Both the position numbers and the translations under genes were made by a program. A stretch of 64,000 bases of DNA. Source: UMGS902 sp045580835. GTDB lineage: Bacteria; Bacillota; Clostridia; Oscillospirales; CAG-272. The stretch is taken from positions 1 through 64,000 of the forward strand of contig JAZNOM010000024.1 of NCBI GenBank assembly GCA_045580835.1. The letters run 5' to 3'. Shown here in pieces: positions 23,055 to 32,660 of this stretch (positions within the stretch are counted from its first letter, which is position 1; the number at the start of each line of letters is the position of its first letter). The notes below the pieces were generated by a model. It saw nothing but the letters and a program-made list of their open reading frames with translations. It did no database searches and was not told where the DNA came from.

Positions 23055-26000
23055 CTATTTTTCAACAACATTGTCGTTGCCAAGCAAAGCACGAAGCGAA
23101 TTTAAAAGCGTGTCGGAAGGTGCCGCCTTGTATCCGACAGCTTTTACATATTTGGCAGTTTGCATATCAAAAAGTACAACCTCGGCGACGCCGTTTGATT
23201 TTCCGATTAACGCAAGCGCCTTTTCGGTCACCTTATCTCTAATCGACGGAACACGAAGATAGAGTGTTTTCGACTTTTCACTCTCATATCGGTCGTTTGG
23301 TATAAGCGGTGTGCAACTGTTTAAGAGAATTTTCGGCGGCTCATCGTCCTTTATAGAAATCGTACCGCCGATTACCACGGCACTTTCTACAAACAACATG
23401 CCGGCGAAACGTTCAAACTGTTTTGAAAACACCACGGCTTCCATCTCGCCCGTTTTGTCCTCCACACTTACAAACGCCATATTATCACCGTTTCGTGTAG
23501 TTTTTACAGTGCGCTTTGTTATAATTCCGCAAAGCTTAACGGCCTGTTTGTCACGGTATCTCCCCTGCTGTTCACCATCTTCAAACGAGGCGAAAATTTC
23601 GGAAATATTATCCGCTTTTACATAGTCGATATGCTTTGAATAATCGTTTAATATATGTCCTGAAAAATACATTCCCGAACACTCTTTTTCAAGCATTAGC
23701 TTTTCGCGCAAGGTAAACTCGGGGATATTTGGATAGTCAAACTTAACCGGCGCAAAGTTTGCACCGTCGTCAACCATTGAGAAAAAGTCAATCTGCCCGT
23801 CAATCTCGAAGCGGCGCTTACTCTGCGCGTTTTCGATTATTTTCTCGTATGTGGCTAGCAGTTGGCTGCGATATACGCCAAGGTTGTCAAATGCACCGCT
23901 TTTTATCAGTGATTCAACCTGCCGCTTATTGAGGTCATAACCGCCCATTCGTACGATAAAGTCCTCAAAACTCTTAAAGGCGCCGTTTATCGCCCTATCT
24001 GTAATTATCTGGTCAACAAACAGTCTGCCGACGCCTTTAAGTGCAAGCAAACCAAAGCGGATAACGCCGTCTTTTGCGCCGAAAGTTGCAATACTTTCGT
24101 TTATATCGGGCGGAAGCACCGAAATCTTTGCCTTGGTACATTCGCTGATATACTCGGCGGTTTTACCAAAGTCGCCAAGCACGCTTGTAAGGAGTGCCGC
24201 CATGTATTCCGCCATATAATGCGCCTTGAGGTATGCGGTTTGATATGTCACAACTGCATAAGACGCGGCGTGGCTCTTGTTGAACGCATAGCTAGCAAAG
24301 CTAGCCATGTCCTCAAAAAGCTCTTCGGCATCGCCTGCGCTCATTCCACGCGAAGTTGCACCTGCTACAAACGCAGTGCGTTCTGCCTCCATGACAGAGG
24401 CTTTTTTCTTTGACATAGCACGGCGCACAATGTCGGCTTTGCCAAGCGTGTAGCCTGCGATTTCACAGAAAATCTGCATTACCTGCTCTTGGTACACGAT
24501 ACATCCGTAGGTTTTAGACAGTATGCGCTCCAATGCCGGATGTTTATACTCGGTTTTCTGTCTGCCGTGACGGCGCTCAATATACATGGGGATTGAGTCC
24601 ATAGGACCGGGGCGGTAAAGCGCGATAGCCGCGATTACATCGTCAATCTTCTCTGGTCGAAGCTCACATAAAACCTGCTTCATCCCTTTGGATTCAAGCT
24701 GAAACACGCCGCCCGTCTGTCCCGCCGATATAAGCGAATATGTCGCCTTATCGTCAAACGGGATTTTATGAATATCAAAGTCGGGATGCGTCTTTTTTAT
24801 AAGCTCCTCCGCCTCTGCAATGATTGTTAAATAACGAAGTCCGAGAAAGTCAAACTTTACAAGTCCAAGTTCGGCAACGGTGTCCATATCAAACTGCGTT
24901 ACCGTAGTGTCGCCGTTTGTAGCAAGAGGAACATAAGAAGATACCTCTTTGTCGGTAATTACAACGCCTGCTGCATGTGTTGAAGCATGGCGCGGCATAC
25001 CTTCAAGTGCTCTTGCGGTATCAAGCAGACGCGCGATATTTGCATCGCTCTCGTAAAGTTCCTTCAAATCCTTGCGGCGCATTGCGCCAGCAAGCGTAAC
25101 ACCCATTTCGCGCGGCACAAGATTTGCAACCTTGTCCACCTCCGAGTAGCTCATGCCGAGCGCTCTGCCAACGTCACGGATAGCGGCGCGCGCCGCCATT
25201 GTACCAAACGTAACTATCTGTGCAACATGGTCTGCGCCGTATCGCTCTGATACATACTTTATTACCGCGTCGCGGTGTTCATCGCAAAAGTCAACGTCTA
25301 TATCGGGCATGCTGACTCTCTCGGGATTTAAGAAACGCTCAAACAGCAGGTCAAATTTGAGTGAGTCAACATCGGTTATACCGATTAGATAGTTTACAAG
25401 GCTTCCGGCTCCCGAACCACGCCCTGGTCCTACCGCAATACCGTGTTCCTTTGCATATGTCACATAGTCGCACACAATAAGAATATAGTCGGTAAATCCC
25501 ATTTTATCAATAACCGACAACTCGTACTCGGCGCGCTTTATATAGTCCTCTTTTGAATATTCTTCAAAAGTGATATAGCCTTTTTTGCATTTTTCTTCGA
25601 GTCCTGCAAAAGCATACTCGCGCAAAAGCAAGGCAGGATTTCGATTTTCTATTGAAGAAATCTTCGGCAAATAGAGATTGCCGAATGAAAAGTCAAAATC
25701 GCACATATCCGCAATTTTAACGGTATTTTCAAGTGCCTCGGGTATATCGCCGAAAAGTTTTTCCATTTCAAGGGTGCTTTTATAGTAAAACTCATCGGTT
25801 TCAAAACCAATCGGCTTGCCGTCAGCAAGTGTGTTTCCCGTTTGAATGCACATCATTACCGCTTGATATTCGCTATCAAGCTTTCTTAAATAATGCACAT
25901 CGTTTGTGGCAACCAAAGGCAAGTTCATTTCGCGAGCCATTTTTACAAGCTCTACATTGACCTCTTTTTGCTCGGGTATGCCGTGGTTTTGAACTTCCAA

Positions 26001-26513
26001 ATAGAAGTTACCTTTGCCGAAAATCTCGGAAAGAAGCTTTGCGTATTCCCTTGCACCAGCATAATCCCCGCTTGTAATTGCACGCGGAATGTAGCCCGCA
26101 AGACATGCTGAAAGTGCAACAAGTCCCTCGGAATAATTTTTTAAAAGTTCAATATCAACACGCGGCTTTTGATAAAAGCCCTCAGTAAAGGATTTTGAAA
26201 CCAGTTTACAAAGATTTTCATACCCTTTTTTATTCTTGCAAAGCAATACAAGATGATTTCCTGAGAGGTCACGCCTGCCGTCCTTATCAAATCTTGTGCG
26301 CTCGGCGACATAAACCTCGCAACCGATGATGGGCTTAATTCCCTCTTCTTTGCAAGCCTTGTAAAACGCAACCGCGCCGTACAAAACGCCGTGGTCGGTA
26401 ATGGCAACGGCACTGTGCCCCGCCGACTTTGCCATCTTTGGAATGTCGGCAATGCGGCATGCACCGTCAAGCAAGCTGTATTCACTATGCAAATGCAAAT
26501 GTACAAAATCCAT
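23055..26513 (-). CDS. dnaE: DNA polymerase III alpha subunit (DnaE type)
   Basis: 1152 residues, normal for DnaE. The N-terminal PHP domain starts with His-Leu-His-Ser-Glu-Tyr-Ser. The polymerase core contains Gly-Pro-Gly-Arg-Gly-Ser-Gly-Ala-Gly-Ser and Pro-Asp-Ile-Asp-Val-Asp-Phe with the catalytic Asp residues; an HhH region and an OB-fold follow (about 960-1060). Start at ATG 26513 behind AAGGAG. Last gene of the long minus-strand run; its stop codon directly abuts that of the convergent BofC-like gene with no terminator visible between. Confidence 0.96.
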   Translation of the reverse strand: MDFVHLHLHSEYSLLDGACRIADIPKMAKSAGHSAVAITDHGVLYGAVAFYKACKEEGIKPIIGCEVYVAERTRFDKDGRRDLSGNHLVLLCKNKKGYENLCKLVSKSFTEGFYQKPRVDIELLKNYSEGLVALSACLAGYIPRAITSGDYAGAREYAKLLSEIFGKGNFYLEVQNHGIPEQKEVNVELVKMAREMNLPLVATNDVHYLRKLDSEYQAVMMCIQTGNTLADGKPIGFETDEFYYKSTLEMEKLFGDIPEALENTVKIADMCDFDFSFGNLYLPKISSIENRNPALLLREYAFAGLEEKCKKGYITFEEYSKEDYIKRAEYELSVIDKMGFTDYILIVCDYVTYAKEHGIAVGPGRGSGAGSLVNYLIGITDVDSLKFDLLFERFLNPERVSMPDIDVDFCDEHRDAVIKYVSERYGADHVAQIVTFGTMAARAAIRDVGRALGMSYSEVDKVANLVPREMGVTLAGAMRRKDLKELYESDANIARLLDTARALEGMPRHASTHAAGVVITDKEVSSYVPLATNGDTTVTQFDMDTVAELGLVKFDFLGLRYLTIIAEAEELIKKTHPDFDIHKIPFDDKATYSLISAGQTGGVFQLESKGMKQVLCELRPEKIDDVIAAIALYRPGPMDSIPMYIERRHGRQKTEYKHPALERILSKTYGCIVYQEQVMQIFCEIAGYTLGKADIVRRAMSKKKASVMEAERTAFVAGATSRGMSAGDAEELFEDMASFASYAFNKSHAASYAVVTYQTAYLKAHYMAEYMAALLTSVLGDFGKTAEYISECTKAKISVLPPDINESIATFGAKDGVIRFGLLALKGVGRLFVDQIITDRAINGAFKSFEDFIVRMGGYDLNKRQVESLIKSGAFDNLGVYRSQLLATYEKIIENAQSKRRFEIDGQIDFFSMVDDGANFAPVKFDYPNIPEFTLREKLMLEKECSGMYFSGHILNDYSKHIDYVKADNISEIFASFEDGEQQGRYRDKQAVKLCGIITKRTVKTTRNGDNMAFVSVEDKTGEMEAVVFSKQFERFAGMLFVESAVVIGGTISIKDDEPPKILLNSCTPLIPNDRYESEKSKTLYLRVPSIRDKVTEKALALIGKSNGVAEVVLFDMQTAKYVKAVGYKAAPSDTLLNSLRALLGNDNVVEK

Positions 26514-26531
26514 TGCCCACACTCCTTACTT

Positions 26532-27413
26532 TTAAATTTCTTTGGATTTTATGTTATCCGAATATGTACAGATTTTTTCAAGTCGGTGATAGAGCCCCGA
26601 CTTGCTAACCGCCGGTGTCATGGTTTGCCCAAGCTGAACAAGCGACATTTCGGGATACTTTAGGCGCATTGTCGCGGTATATTCAAGCTCGGGACCAAGT
26701 TCTGACAGTCTGCCACGCTCACTCAAAAACTTGATTGCAGCAAGATGCTTTGCCGCGGCAGTTGTTGAGCGCGCTATATTACTTGTTTCGCAATTGGTGC
26801 GTCGGTTAATATCGTTTTTGATTTCATGGCTGATTTTTGCATTCATAAAACCAAACGCCTGATTGTTGGCACCGATGAAAAACAAAAAATCGCTGATTGT
26901 GCCGCTGTTTTTGGAATAAACACTGCTTTTGCCAAGTCTGTTTGACACTTTAACTTCAAATCCTGCATCTGCACACAAATTGCAGATAGCAGAAAGTTCA
27001 CTCACAGTACGACTTTTAAGCTCCAAGTGATAGTCTTTTTTGAGCGGCTCGCTAACAGTTCCGCCACCGACAAATGCACCGCGCAAAAATGCAGATACAC
27101 ACTCATCGCATTTGAGAAGCTTTGTTGTATCAAGAGTTTTTTTCAAAAACTCGGCTGCACTTTTTGAAGTAAATTGCAACAAAAGTATATCCTTGTTGCC
27201 CGTTTTCTCCGGCACGGTTTCTCTGCCGAACTGTTCTTTAATATAGTGAGAGCAAATCTCGGCAACTGCTTCGCTTTCAACATATAGCGAAACTTCATTG
27301 TCGCAGGACTCCGCCCCAAAAAGCAATATTCCAAGTATAAATGCGCGGCGGCAACACGGCTTTTTCATTGGAAATGCCGCCGCTTCAATCTTTGCTTCTA
27401 AAGAAAACGACAT
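26532..27413 (-). CDS. whiA: DNA-binding protein WhiA
   Basis: 293 residues. An N-terminal LAGLIDADG-homing-endonuclease-like domain is followed by a C-terminal helix-turn-helix ending in Tyr-Pro-Glu-Met-Ser-Leu-Xaa-Xaa-Leu-Gly, then Pro-Xaa-Xaa-Ser-Lys-Ser-Gly-Leu-Tyr-His-Arg-Leu. WhiA affects division, sporulation and chromosome organisation in Gram-positives. In most relatives rapZ and yvcK separate murB and whiA; here whiA overlaps murB directly by one base. Confidence 0.95.
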   Translation of the reverse strand: MSFSLEAKIEAAAFPMKKPCCRRAFILGILLFGAESCDNEVSLYVESEAVAEICSHYIKEQFGRETVPEKTGNKDILLLQFTSKSAAEFLKKTLDTTKLLKCDECVSAFLRGAFVGGGTVSEPLKKDYHLELKSRTVSELSAICNLCADAGFEVKVSNRLGKSSVYSKNSGTISDFLFFIGANNQAFGFMNAKISHEIKNDINRRTNCETSNIARSTTAAAKHLAAIKFLSERGRLSELGPELEYTATMRLKYPEMSLVQLGQTMTPAVSKSGLYHRLEKICTYSDNIKSKEI

Positions 27414-28342
27414 TACTTTTCTCCGACAAAACGGATTTCACATTCAAGCATAACGCCGAACATGGAATTAACCTTTTCTTTTATAATTTCGATAAGTGAA
27501 AGAACATCGGCAGCAGTTGCATCACCTGTATTTACGATAAATCCTGCGTGCTTGGGCGAAACCATTGCGCCGCCTACGCTTGTGCCTTTAAGTCCCGCAT
27601 CCTCAATAAGCTTGCCTGCAAAATGTCCCTCCGGGCGCTTAAAAACGCTGCCTGCACTTGGATATTCAAGAGGTTGCTTTTCGCGGCGAGCCTTTAAGTG
27701 CTCGTTCATCTTTGCTTTTATCTCATCGGGATTTCCTTTTGTGAGTTTGAACGTAGCAGAAAGAACGATGTAGTTTTTATCCATGAAAATACTGTGGCGG
27801 TAGTCAAAATTTTGCGCCGCATTATCAAGCACCAAAACCTCGCCGCTGTCAATATCATAGCATTCGGTGGAATGTATGATATCCGACATCTGTCCACCGT
27901 AAGCACCTGCATTCATATAAACCGCGCCGCCGACAGTCCCCGGGATACCGTTTGCGAACTCTGCGCCGCTGAGTCCTGCGGTGCTTGCATTTGTGCCTAT
28001 GCTGCCAAGCAAGCAACCGCATCCTGCAGTAAGATACTCGCCGTCAATGGTTACTTTGCGCATATCTGTTGTCACAAAGACAACGCCTCTAAAACCTTTA
28101 TCCGAAGCAAGCGTGTTGCTGCCGTTACCAATTACCAAATAAGGTACGCCAAGCTTTTTGGCAGTATTAACGCCAAAAACAAATGCTTCAGAATCGGCAG
28201 GATACACCGCAAGGTCGGCATTGCCGCCAATGCGGAAGGATGTAATGCGCTTCATCGGGTAATCGGGGCGAATGAAAAACTTTCTTTTGCCTTTCTCCTC
28301 CGAATAACCGTTTAGCGTATTCTCAAAAATTTGTAAAGACAT
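27413..28342 (-). CDS. murB: UDP-N-acetylmuramate dehydrogenase
   Basis: 309 residues, MurB type II. FAD-binding motifs are Thr-Ser-Phe-Arg-Ile-Gly-Gly, Ile-Gly-Asn-Gly-Ser-Asn and Gly-Ile-Pro-Gly-Thr-Val-Gly-Gly-Ala-Val-Tyr-Met-Asn-Ala-Gly-Ala-Tyr-Gly. Catalytic Ser is in Pro-Ser-Ala-Gly-Ser-Xaa-Phe-Lys-Arg-Pro, and a Glu lies near the C-terminus. It reduces UDP-GlcNAc-enolpyruvate to UDP-MurNAc for cell-wall synthesis. Confidence 0.97.
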   Translation of the reverse strand: MSLQIFENTLNGYSEEKGKRKFFIRPDYPMKRITSFRIGGNADLAVYPADSEAFVFGVNTAKKLGVPYLVIGNGSNTLASDKGFRGVVFVTTDMRKVTIDGEYLTAGCGCLLGSIGTNASTAGLSGAEFANGIPGTVGGAVYMNAGAYGGQMSDIIHSTECYDIDSGEVLVLDNAAQNFDYRHSIFMDKNYIVLSATFKLTKGNPDEIKAKMNEHLKARREKQPLEYPSAGSVFKRPEGHFAGKLIEDAGLKGTSVGGAMVSPKHAGFIVNTGDATAADVLSLIEIIKEKVNSMFGVMLECEIRFVGEK

Positions 28343-28360
28343 AAATTTCGTCCTTTTAAA

Positions 28361-29584
28361 TTAGATTGTGAAACGGTGGAAGGTCTTTTTACCCTTCTTA
28401 ACCACCATACCCTCGCCTGCAAATGCATCCTTGTCAAATGCCTTATCAAACGCTTCTACCTTTTCATCAGCCGCGATTACGCCGCCCTGCTGAATAAGTC
28501 TGCGTGCTTCGCCCTTTGAGGGTGCAAGACCGGACACAACAAGCATGTCAATAATAGTGATTTTACCATCGGTAAAGTTATCATCAGTGAGAGTGGTGGA
28601 AGGCATATTTGCAGACACACCGCCATTTGCAAATACTGCCTTTGCAGCAGCAAGTGCCTTTTCCGCCTCTTCCTTACCGTGAACAAGCTCTGTAAGCTCA
28701 TAGCCGAGTTTTTCCTTTGCTCGATTGAGATCGCTGCCTTCAAGCTTTTCATATTCTGCAATCTCTTCAAGAGGCATAAATGTGAGCATCTTCATGCACT
28801 TGATAACATCGGCGTCATCAACATTTCTCCAATACTGGAAGAAGTCGAAGGGACTTGTCTTGTTGGGGTCAAGCCAAACTGCGTTGCCTGCAGTCTTACC
28901 CATCTTGTTACCGTGAGAGTCGGTAAGCAGAGTAATAGTCATGCAATGAGCATCCTTGCCAAGCTTTTTGCGAATAAGCTCGGTACCGCCGAGCATGTTT
29001 GACCACTGGTCATTGGCGCCGAACTGCATGTTACAACCGTATTCCTTGAAAAGATGATAGAAGTCGTAGCTCTGCATAATCATATAGTTGAATTCAAGGA
29101 AAGAAAGCCCCTTTTCCATACGCTGCTTGTAGCACTCTGCACGAAGCATGTTGTTTACAGAGAAGCATGCACCAACCTCGCGGAGAAGCTCAACGTAGTT
29201 GAGGCCAAGCAGCCAATCTGCGTTGTTAACCATCTGTGCCTTATCGGGACCAAACTCGATAAATCTCTCCATCTGCTTTTTAAAGCATTCTGCGTTGTGG
29301 TCAATATCTTCCTTGGTGAGCATCTTTCTCATATCGGTTCTGCCGGAGGGGTCACCAATCATGGTAGTACCGCCGCCGATAAGTGCAAAAGGACGGTTGC
29401 CTGCCATCTGAAGGCGCTTCATAAGTGTGAGCGCCATGAAGTGGCCTGCAGTAAGGCTGTCTGCGGTGCAGTCAAATCCGATATAGAATGTCGCCTTGCC
29501 GGCGTTAATCATATCTCTGATTTCGTCCTCATCGGTAAGCTGTGCCAGAAGTCCTCTGGCTTTAAGTTCTTCAAAAAGTGTCAT
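28361..29584 (-). CDS. tyrS: tyrosyl-tRNA synthetase
   Basis: 407 residues. The HIGH-like motif is Ala-Gly-His-Phe. The KMSKS-like motif is Lys-Met-Gly-Lys-Thr, as in the TyrRS variants of many Clostridia. A C-terminal S4-like RNA-binding domain contains Ser-Lys-Gly-Glu-Ala-Arg-Arg-Leu-Ile-Gln-Gln-Gly-Gly. The ATG at 29584 is eight bases after AGGAG, while the ATG at 29590 is only two bases from it, so 29584 is preferred. No T-box leader is seen in the 30-base gap, consistent with its place inside an operon. Confidence 0.96.
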   Translation of the reverse strand: MTLFEELKARGLLAQLTDEDEIRDMINAGKATFYIGFDCTADSLTAGHFMALTLMKRLQMAGNRPFALIGGGTTMIGDPSGRTDMRKMLTKEDIDHNAECFKKQMERFIEFGPDKAQMVNNADWLLGLNYVELLREVGACFSVNNMLRAECYKQRMEKGLSFLEFNYMIMQSYDFYHLFKEYGCNMQFGANDQWSNMLGGTELIRKKLGKDAHCMTITLLTDSHGNKMGKTAGNAVWLDPNKTSPFDFFQYWRNVDDADVIKCMKMLTFMPLEEIAEYEKLEGSDLNRAKEKLGYELTELVHGKEEAEKALAAAKAVFANGGVSANMPSTTLTDDNFTDGKITIIDMLVVSGLAPSKGEARRLIQQGGVIAADEKVEAFDKAFDKDAFAGEGMVVKKGKKTFHRFTI

Positions 29585-29614
29585 TGCCATTTCTCCTAAA
29601 TTTTATGTATATTT

Positions 29615-31291
29615 TTAAATATTTTTTCCTTCTTCAATAAGTTCTCTTGCGCTGACAAGCATATTTTCGCTGACAGTAACGCCGCCGAGAATTCTCGCAA
29701 TCTCAGAAACACGTTCTTCGCCGCAGATCTCTGTAACAGTTGTTTCAGTACGCTCACCCACCGCACTCTTTTTAATAAGCATATGCGTATTTGCAAGCGA
29801 TGCAATCTGCGCAGAGTGTGTAACGCAAACGGTTTGTGCTATAGCCGCGCTCTCTTTAAGTTTGATACCTATTTTGCGCGCGGTCTTGCCCGAAACGCCT
29901 GTATCAACCTCGTCGTAAATCACGGTATGCACTCCGAACGCATCTGCAAAAACCGTTTTAACCGCAAGCATTATTCGCGCAAGCTCACCGCCGGATGCAA
30001 TTTTTGAAATGGGTCGCGGCTCCTCTCCTCGGTTTGCCGAAATAAGAAATACAACATCATCGGCACCGCTCGGCGAAAGTGCTTCGCTCTCGGTGACCGC
30101 GATATCAAACACAACCTTTTCCATATCTAAAAACTCAAGTTCCGCAGATACAAGCGGAATAAGCTTTTTGGCAGCAGCTTTGCGGCTGACTGTGAGTTCA
30201 AAAGCAGCCTGACGAGCGTTTTCCTCCGCATCGCGGCACCTCTTTTGTGCGCTATCAAGTACACTGTCCATATCCGAAAGCTCCAAAAGTTCCTGCTTGG
30301 TTTTAGCAAGCAGTTCTACAAGTCCCGCTTCATCGGTGAGAAAATGCTTTTTCAGTTTGGCTATGGTATTGAGTCTGCTCTCTATTTTATCAAGTTTTGC
30401 AGTAGGGTCATCACCGATATCGCCGGTAAAGTCATAAACAGTGTCAGCAATATCTTCGATTTCATACTTCATATCATTAAGCTTTACTGCAAGCTCTGCC
30501 GCTTCAGGCACACTATCGGCAATCTGCAACAGTGCTGCCGCGGAGCGGTCTAAAATATATGCGGCGTTTGCTTTTTCCGAGCCTTTTAAGGCGCGGTAAA
30601 CAAACGACGTTTGCTTTGAAATCTTTTCGGCATTGGCTACAATTTTCTTTTCGGCAATAAGTTTATCCTCTTCACCTACTTTGATTTTTGCACTTTCGAG
30701 AAGCTTTACAGTATGCTTTAACTCCGCTTCTCTCTTTGATTTTTCATCATTCTTTGCTTTAAGTTCATTAAAAGTTTTCTTGGCTGTTTTCATTTCCTCA
30801 TACTTTTGCAGATATGCCGAACGTATCGCCGAATTTTCTGCATAAGCATCAAGAAATGTAATATGATTTTCGTCTTCAAGCAATCTTAAACTGTCATTTT
30901 GACCGTGAATATTGACAAGCATCGGTGCTATGGCGCGAACCGCCGAGGTGTTAACGGCACGTAAGTTTATCTTGCTTTGCGTTCTGCCGTCTGCACTCAT
31001 AGTGCGGCTGATAAGCAGGTTGCCGTCCTCATCAATTTCAACATCATTTTCAGCAAGTTTTTTGATATCGGCATCGCTAAAGCCGCCGAACATTGCGCTG
31101 ACAAGCGCCTTTTCCTCGCCGCTTCTAATAATGTCGCGCGAGGTTCTCGCGCCAAGCAAAAAGTTGATGCTGTCAATCAGAATTGATTTTCCCGCGCCGG
31201 TTTCACCGGTAAGGGCTGTGAAGCCTGCGCCGAAATCTATATCCACGCATTTTATAACTGCGATATTTTCAATATGCAGCGAATAAATCAT
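29615..31291 (-). CDS. recN: DNA repair protein RecN
   Basis: 558 residues, SMC-like. Walker A Gly-Glu-Thr-Gly-Ala-Gly-Lys-Ser is at 29-36, a long coiled coil fills the middle (about 150-370), and the C-terminal ATPase half has Ala-Ser-Gly-Gly-Glu-Leu-Ala-Arg (signature) and Ile-Tyr-Asp-Glu-Val-Asp-Thr-Gly-Val (Walker B). It acts in double-strand-break repair. It follows argR as in most Firmicutes. Confidence 0.97.
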   Translation of the reverse strand: MIYSLHIENIAVIKCVDIDFGAGFTALTGETGAGKSILIDSINFLLGARTSRDIIRSGEEKALVSAMFGGFSDADIKKLAENDVEIDEDGNLLISRTMSADGRTQSKINLRAVNTSAVRAIAPMLVNIHGQNDSLRLLEDENHITFLDAYAENSAIRSAYLQKYEEMKTAKKTFNELKAKNDEKSKREAELKHTVKLLESAKIKVGEEDKLIAEKKIVANAEKISKQTSFVYRALKGSEKANAAYILDRSAAALLQIADSVPEAAELAVKLNDMKYEIEDIADTVYDFTGDIGDDPTAKLDKIESRLNTIAKLKKHFLTDEAGLVELLAKTKQELLELSDMDSVLDSAQKRCRDAEENARQAAFELTVSRKAAAKKLIPLVSAELEFLDMEKVVFDIAVTESEALSPSGADDVVFLISANRGEEPRPISKIASGGELARIMLAVKTVFADAFGVHTVIYDEVDTGVSGKTARKIGIKLKESAAIAQTVCVTHSAQIASLANTHMLIKKSAVGERTETTVTEICGEERVSEIARILGGVTVSENMLVSARELIEEGKNI

Positions 31292-31309
31292 TCGCGCGCC
31301 TCCTTTATT

Positions 31310-31768
31310 TTATACTGAACGCATCATCTGCTTAAGTTTTTCGGAAACGTTCTTTGCTGCATCCTCGGATGTTAAAACGATTATTACGGTATCGTCACCG
31401 GCAACACAGCCAAGTATCTCAGGAGAATGGATTGCATCAATGCCCGAACCGATTGCGTTTGCAAGTCCCGGAAAAGTTTTAAGTACGATGATATTATTTG
31501 CATATGATACCTTGATAATAGAATCAACCAATACTCCGGTAAACTTCGGTGCAGGATTGTTTTGTGCTACTCTGTCATGCGTAGCATAGCGGTAATTTCC
31601 TGTGCTGCCGATAATTTTGGTAAGTTTGAGTTCGCGGATATCGCGCGAAATAGTAGCCTGCGTTGTTTCAAAGCCGTATTTATTCAAATAGAAAATAAGC
31701 TCTTCTTGGGTTTCGATTTCAAACTCGGTTATAAGTTCAAGTATTTTGTCTTGTCTTTTACTCTTCAC
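31310..31768 (-). CDS. argR: arginine repressor
   Basis: 152 residues. N-terminal winged helix with Glu-Thr-Thr-Gln-Ala-Thr-Ile-Ser-Arg-Asp-Ile-Arg-Glu-Leu. C-terminal arginine-binding/hexamer domain with Gly-Asp-Asp-Thr-Val-Ile-Ile-Val. It controls arginine biosynthesis and catabolism genes in response to arginine. GTG 31768 lies six bases from AGAGGA and is preferred over the TTG at 31774, which touches that site. Confidence 0.96.
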   Translation of the reverse strand: MKSKRQDKILELITEFEIETQEELIFYLNKYGFETTQATISRDIRELKLTKIIGSTGNYRYATHDRVAQNNPAPKFTGVLVDSIIKVSYANNIIVLKTFPGLANAIGSGIDAIHSPEILGCVAGDDTVIIVLTSEDAAKNVSEKLKQMMRSV

Positions 31769-31783
31769 GGTCAATCCTCTTTT

Positions 31784-32653
31784 CTATTTTTTTAGTTCGT
31801 ATTTGGAAATCTTATTATTAAGCGTTTCAAAAAAGCCTTCATCTTTAAGCATAAGCATTTTCACAGTTTTGTCAGAGCGCTTTATTACAAGTTTTTCTCC
31901 ACTGCAAAGCGGAGTAACCGACTCGCCGTCAATGGTAATGCTCCAGTTTTCGGCACGGTCATCACCGTTTACAATTTCGAGCGTTGAGTTGCCTGAAAAA
32001 ACGGTAGGACACGCATAACGGGAAATTGGGCAAATCGGCGTTGCACAGATACATTCAAGCGTGGGGTCAATCACGCTGCCCCCTGCCGCCATTGAATAAG
32101 CAGTCGAACCGGTGGGAGTTGCAACAATCAAACCGTCAGCGCGAATGGTTCTTACGCTCTTTTTGTCAGCATAAAGGTCCATATCAATGCTGCGCGTATA
32201 TCCTCCGCGGTTAATAACGACATCGTTAAGCGCTTCGCGAAGCGGTTCAACCTCACCGTTCACATGTGATATGTAAATTGAAAGCACCATGCGCTTTTCA
32301 AGTGCGTATTCGTCTTTAAAAATTTTATCAATCAGCTCAAGTTCATCTTTTTCAAGCTCTGCCATGTAGCCGAGTCTGCCGAGGTTTACACCTAGGAGCG
32401 GAACATCAAACTTAAGTGCGTTTTCTGCAGCGCGTAGAATTGTGCCGTCGCCGCCCAGCGCAACTATAAGCTCGCAGTTTTCGTAAAGCTTATCTCCGTC
32501 GGCAAACTGCGCACCGCTTGAATAAGCGCTACCCTGATGCTTTTTATCCATCCATACCTCGGCGCCGTTTGAAAGAAAACGAAAAACGGTTTGCAAAGTA
32601 TAAAGTTCATCTTTTTCACTTCGGATAACCGGGGAAACCACAACTCGTTTCAT
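31784..32653 (-). CDS. nadK: NAD kinase
   Basis: 289 residues. Gly-Gly-Asp-Gly-Thr is the ATP-binding signature, with a second motif Pro-Thr-Gly-Ser-Thr-Ala-Tyr-Ser. It phosphorylates NAD to NADP. ATG 32653 sits five bases after GAGG and is preferred over the GTG two codons upstream. Confidence 0.95.
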   Translation of the reverse strand: MKRVVVSPVIRSEKDELYTLQTVFRFLSNGAEVWMDKKHQGSAYSSGAQFADGDKLYENCELIVALGGDGTILRAAENALKFDVPLLGVNLGRLGYMAELEKDELELIDKIFKDEYALEKRMVLSIYISHVNGEVEPLREALNDVVINRGGYTRSIDMDLYADKKSVRTIRADGLIVATPTGSTAYSMAAGGSVIDPTLECICATPICPISRYACPTVFSGNSTLEIVNGDDRAENWSITIDGESVTPLCSGEKLVIKRSDKTVKMLMLKDEGFFETLNNKISKYELKK

Positions 32654-32660
32654 AAGCACC

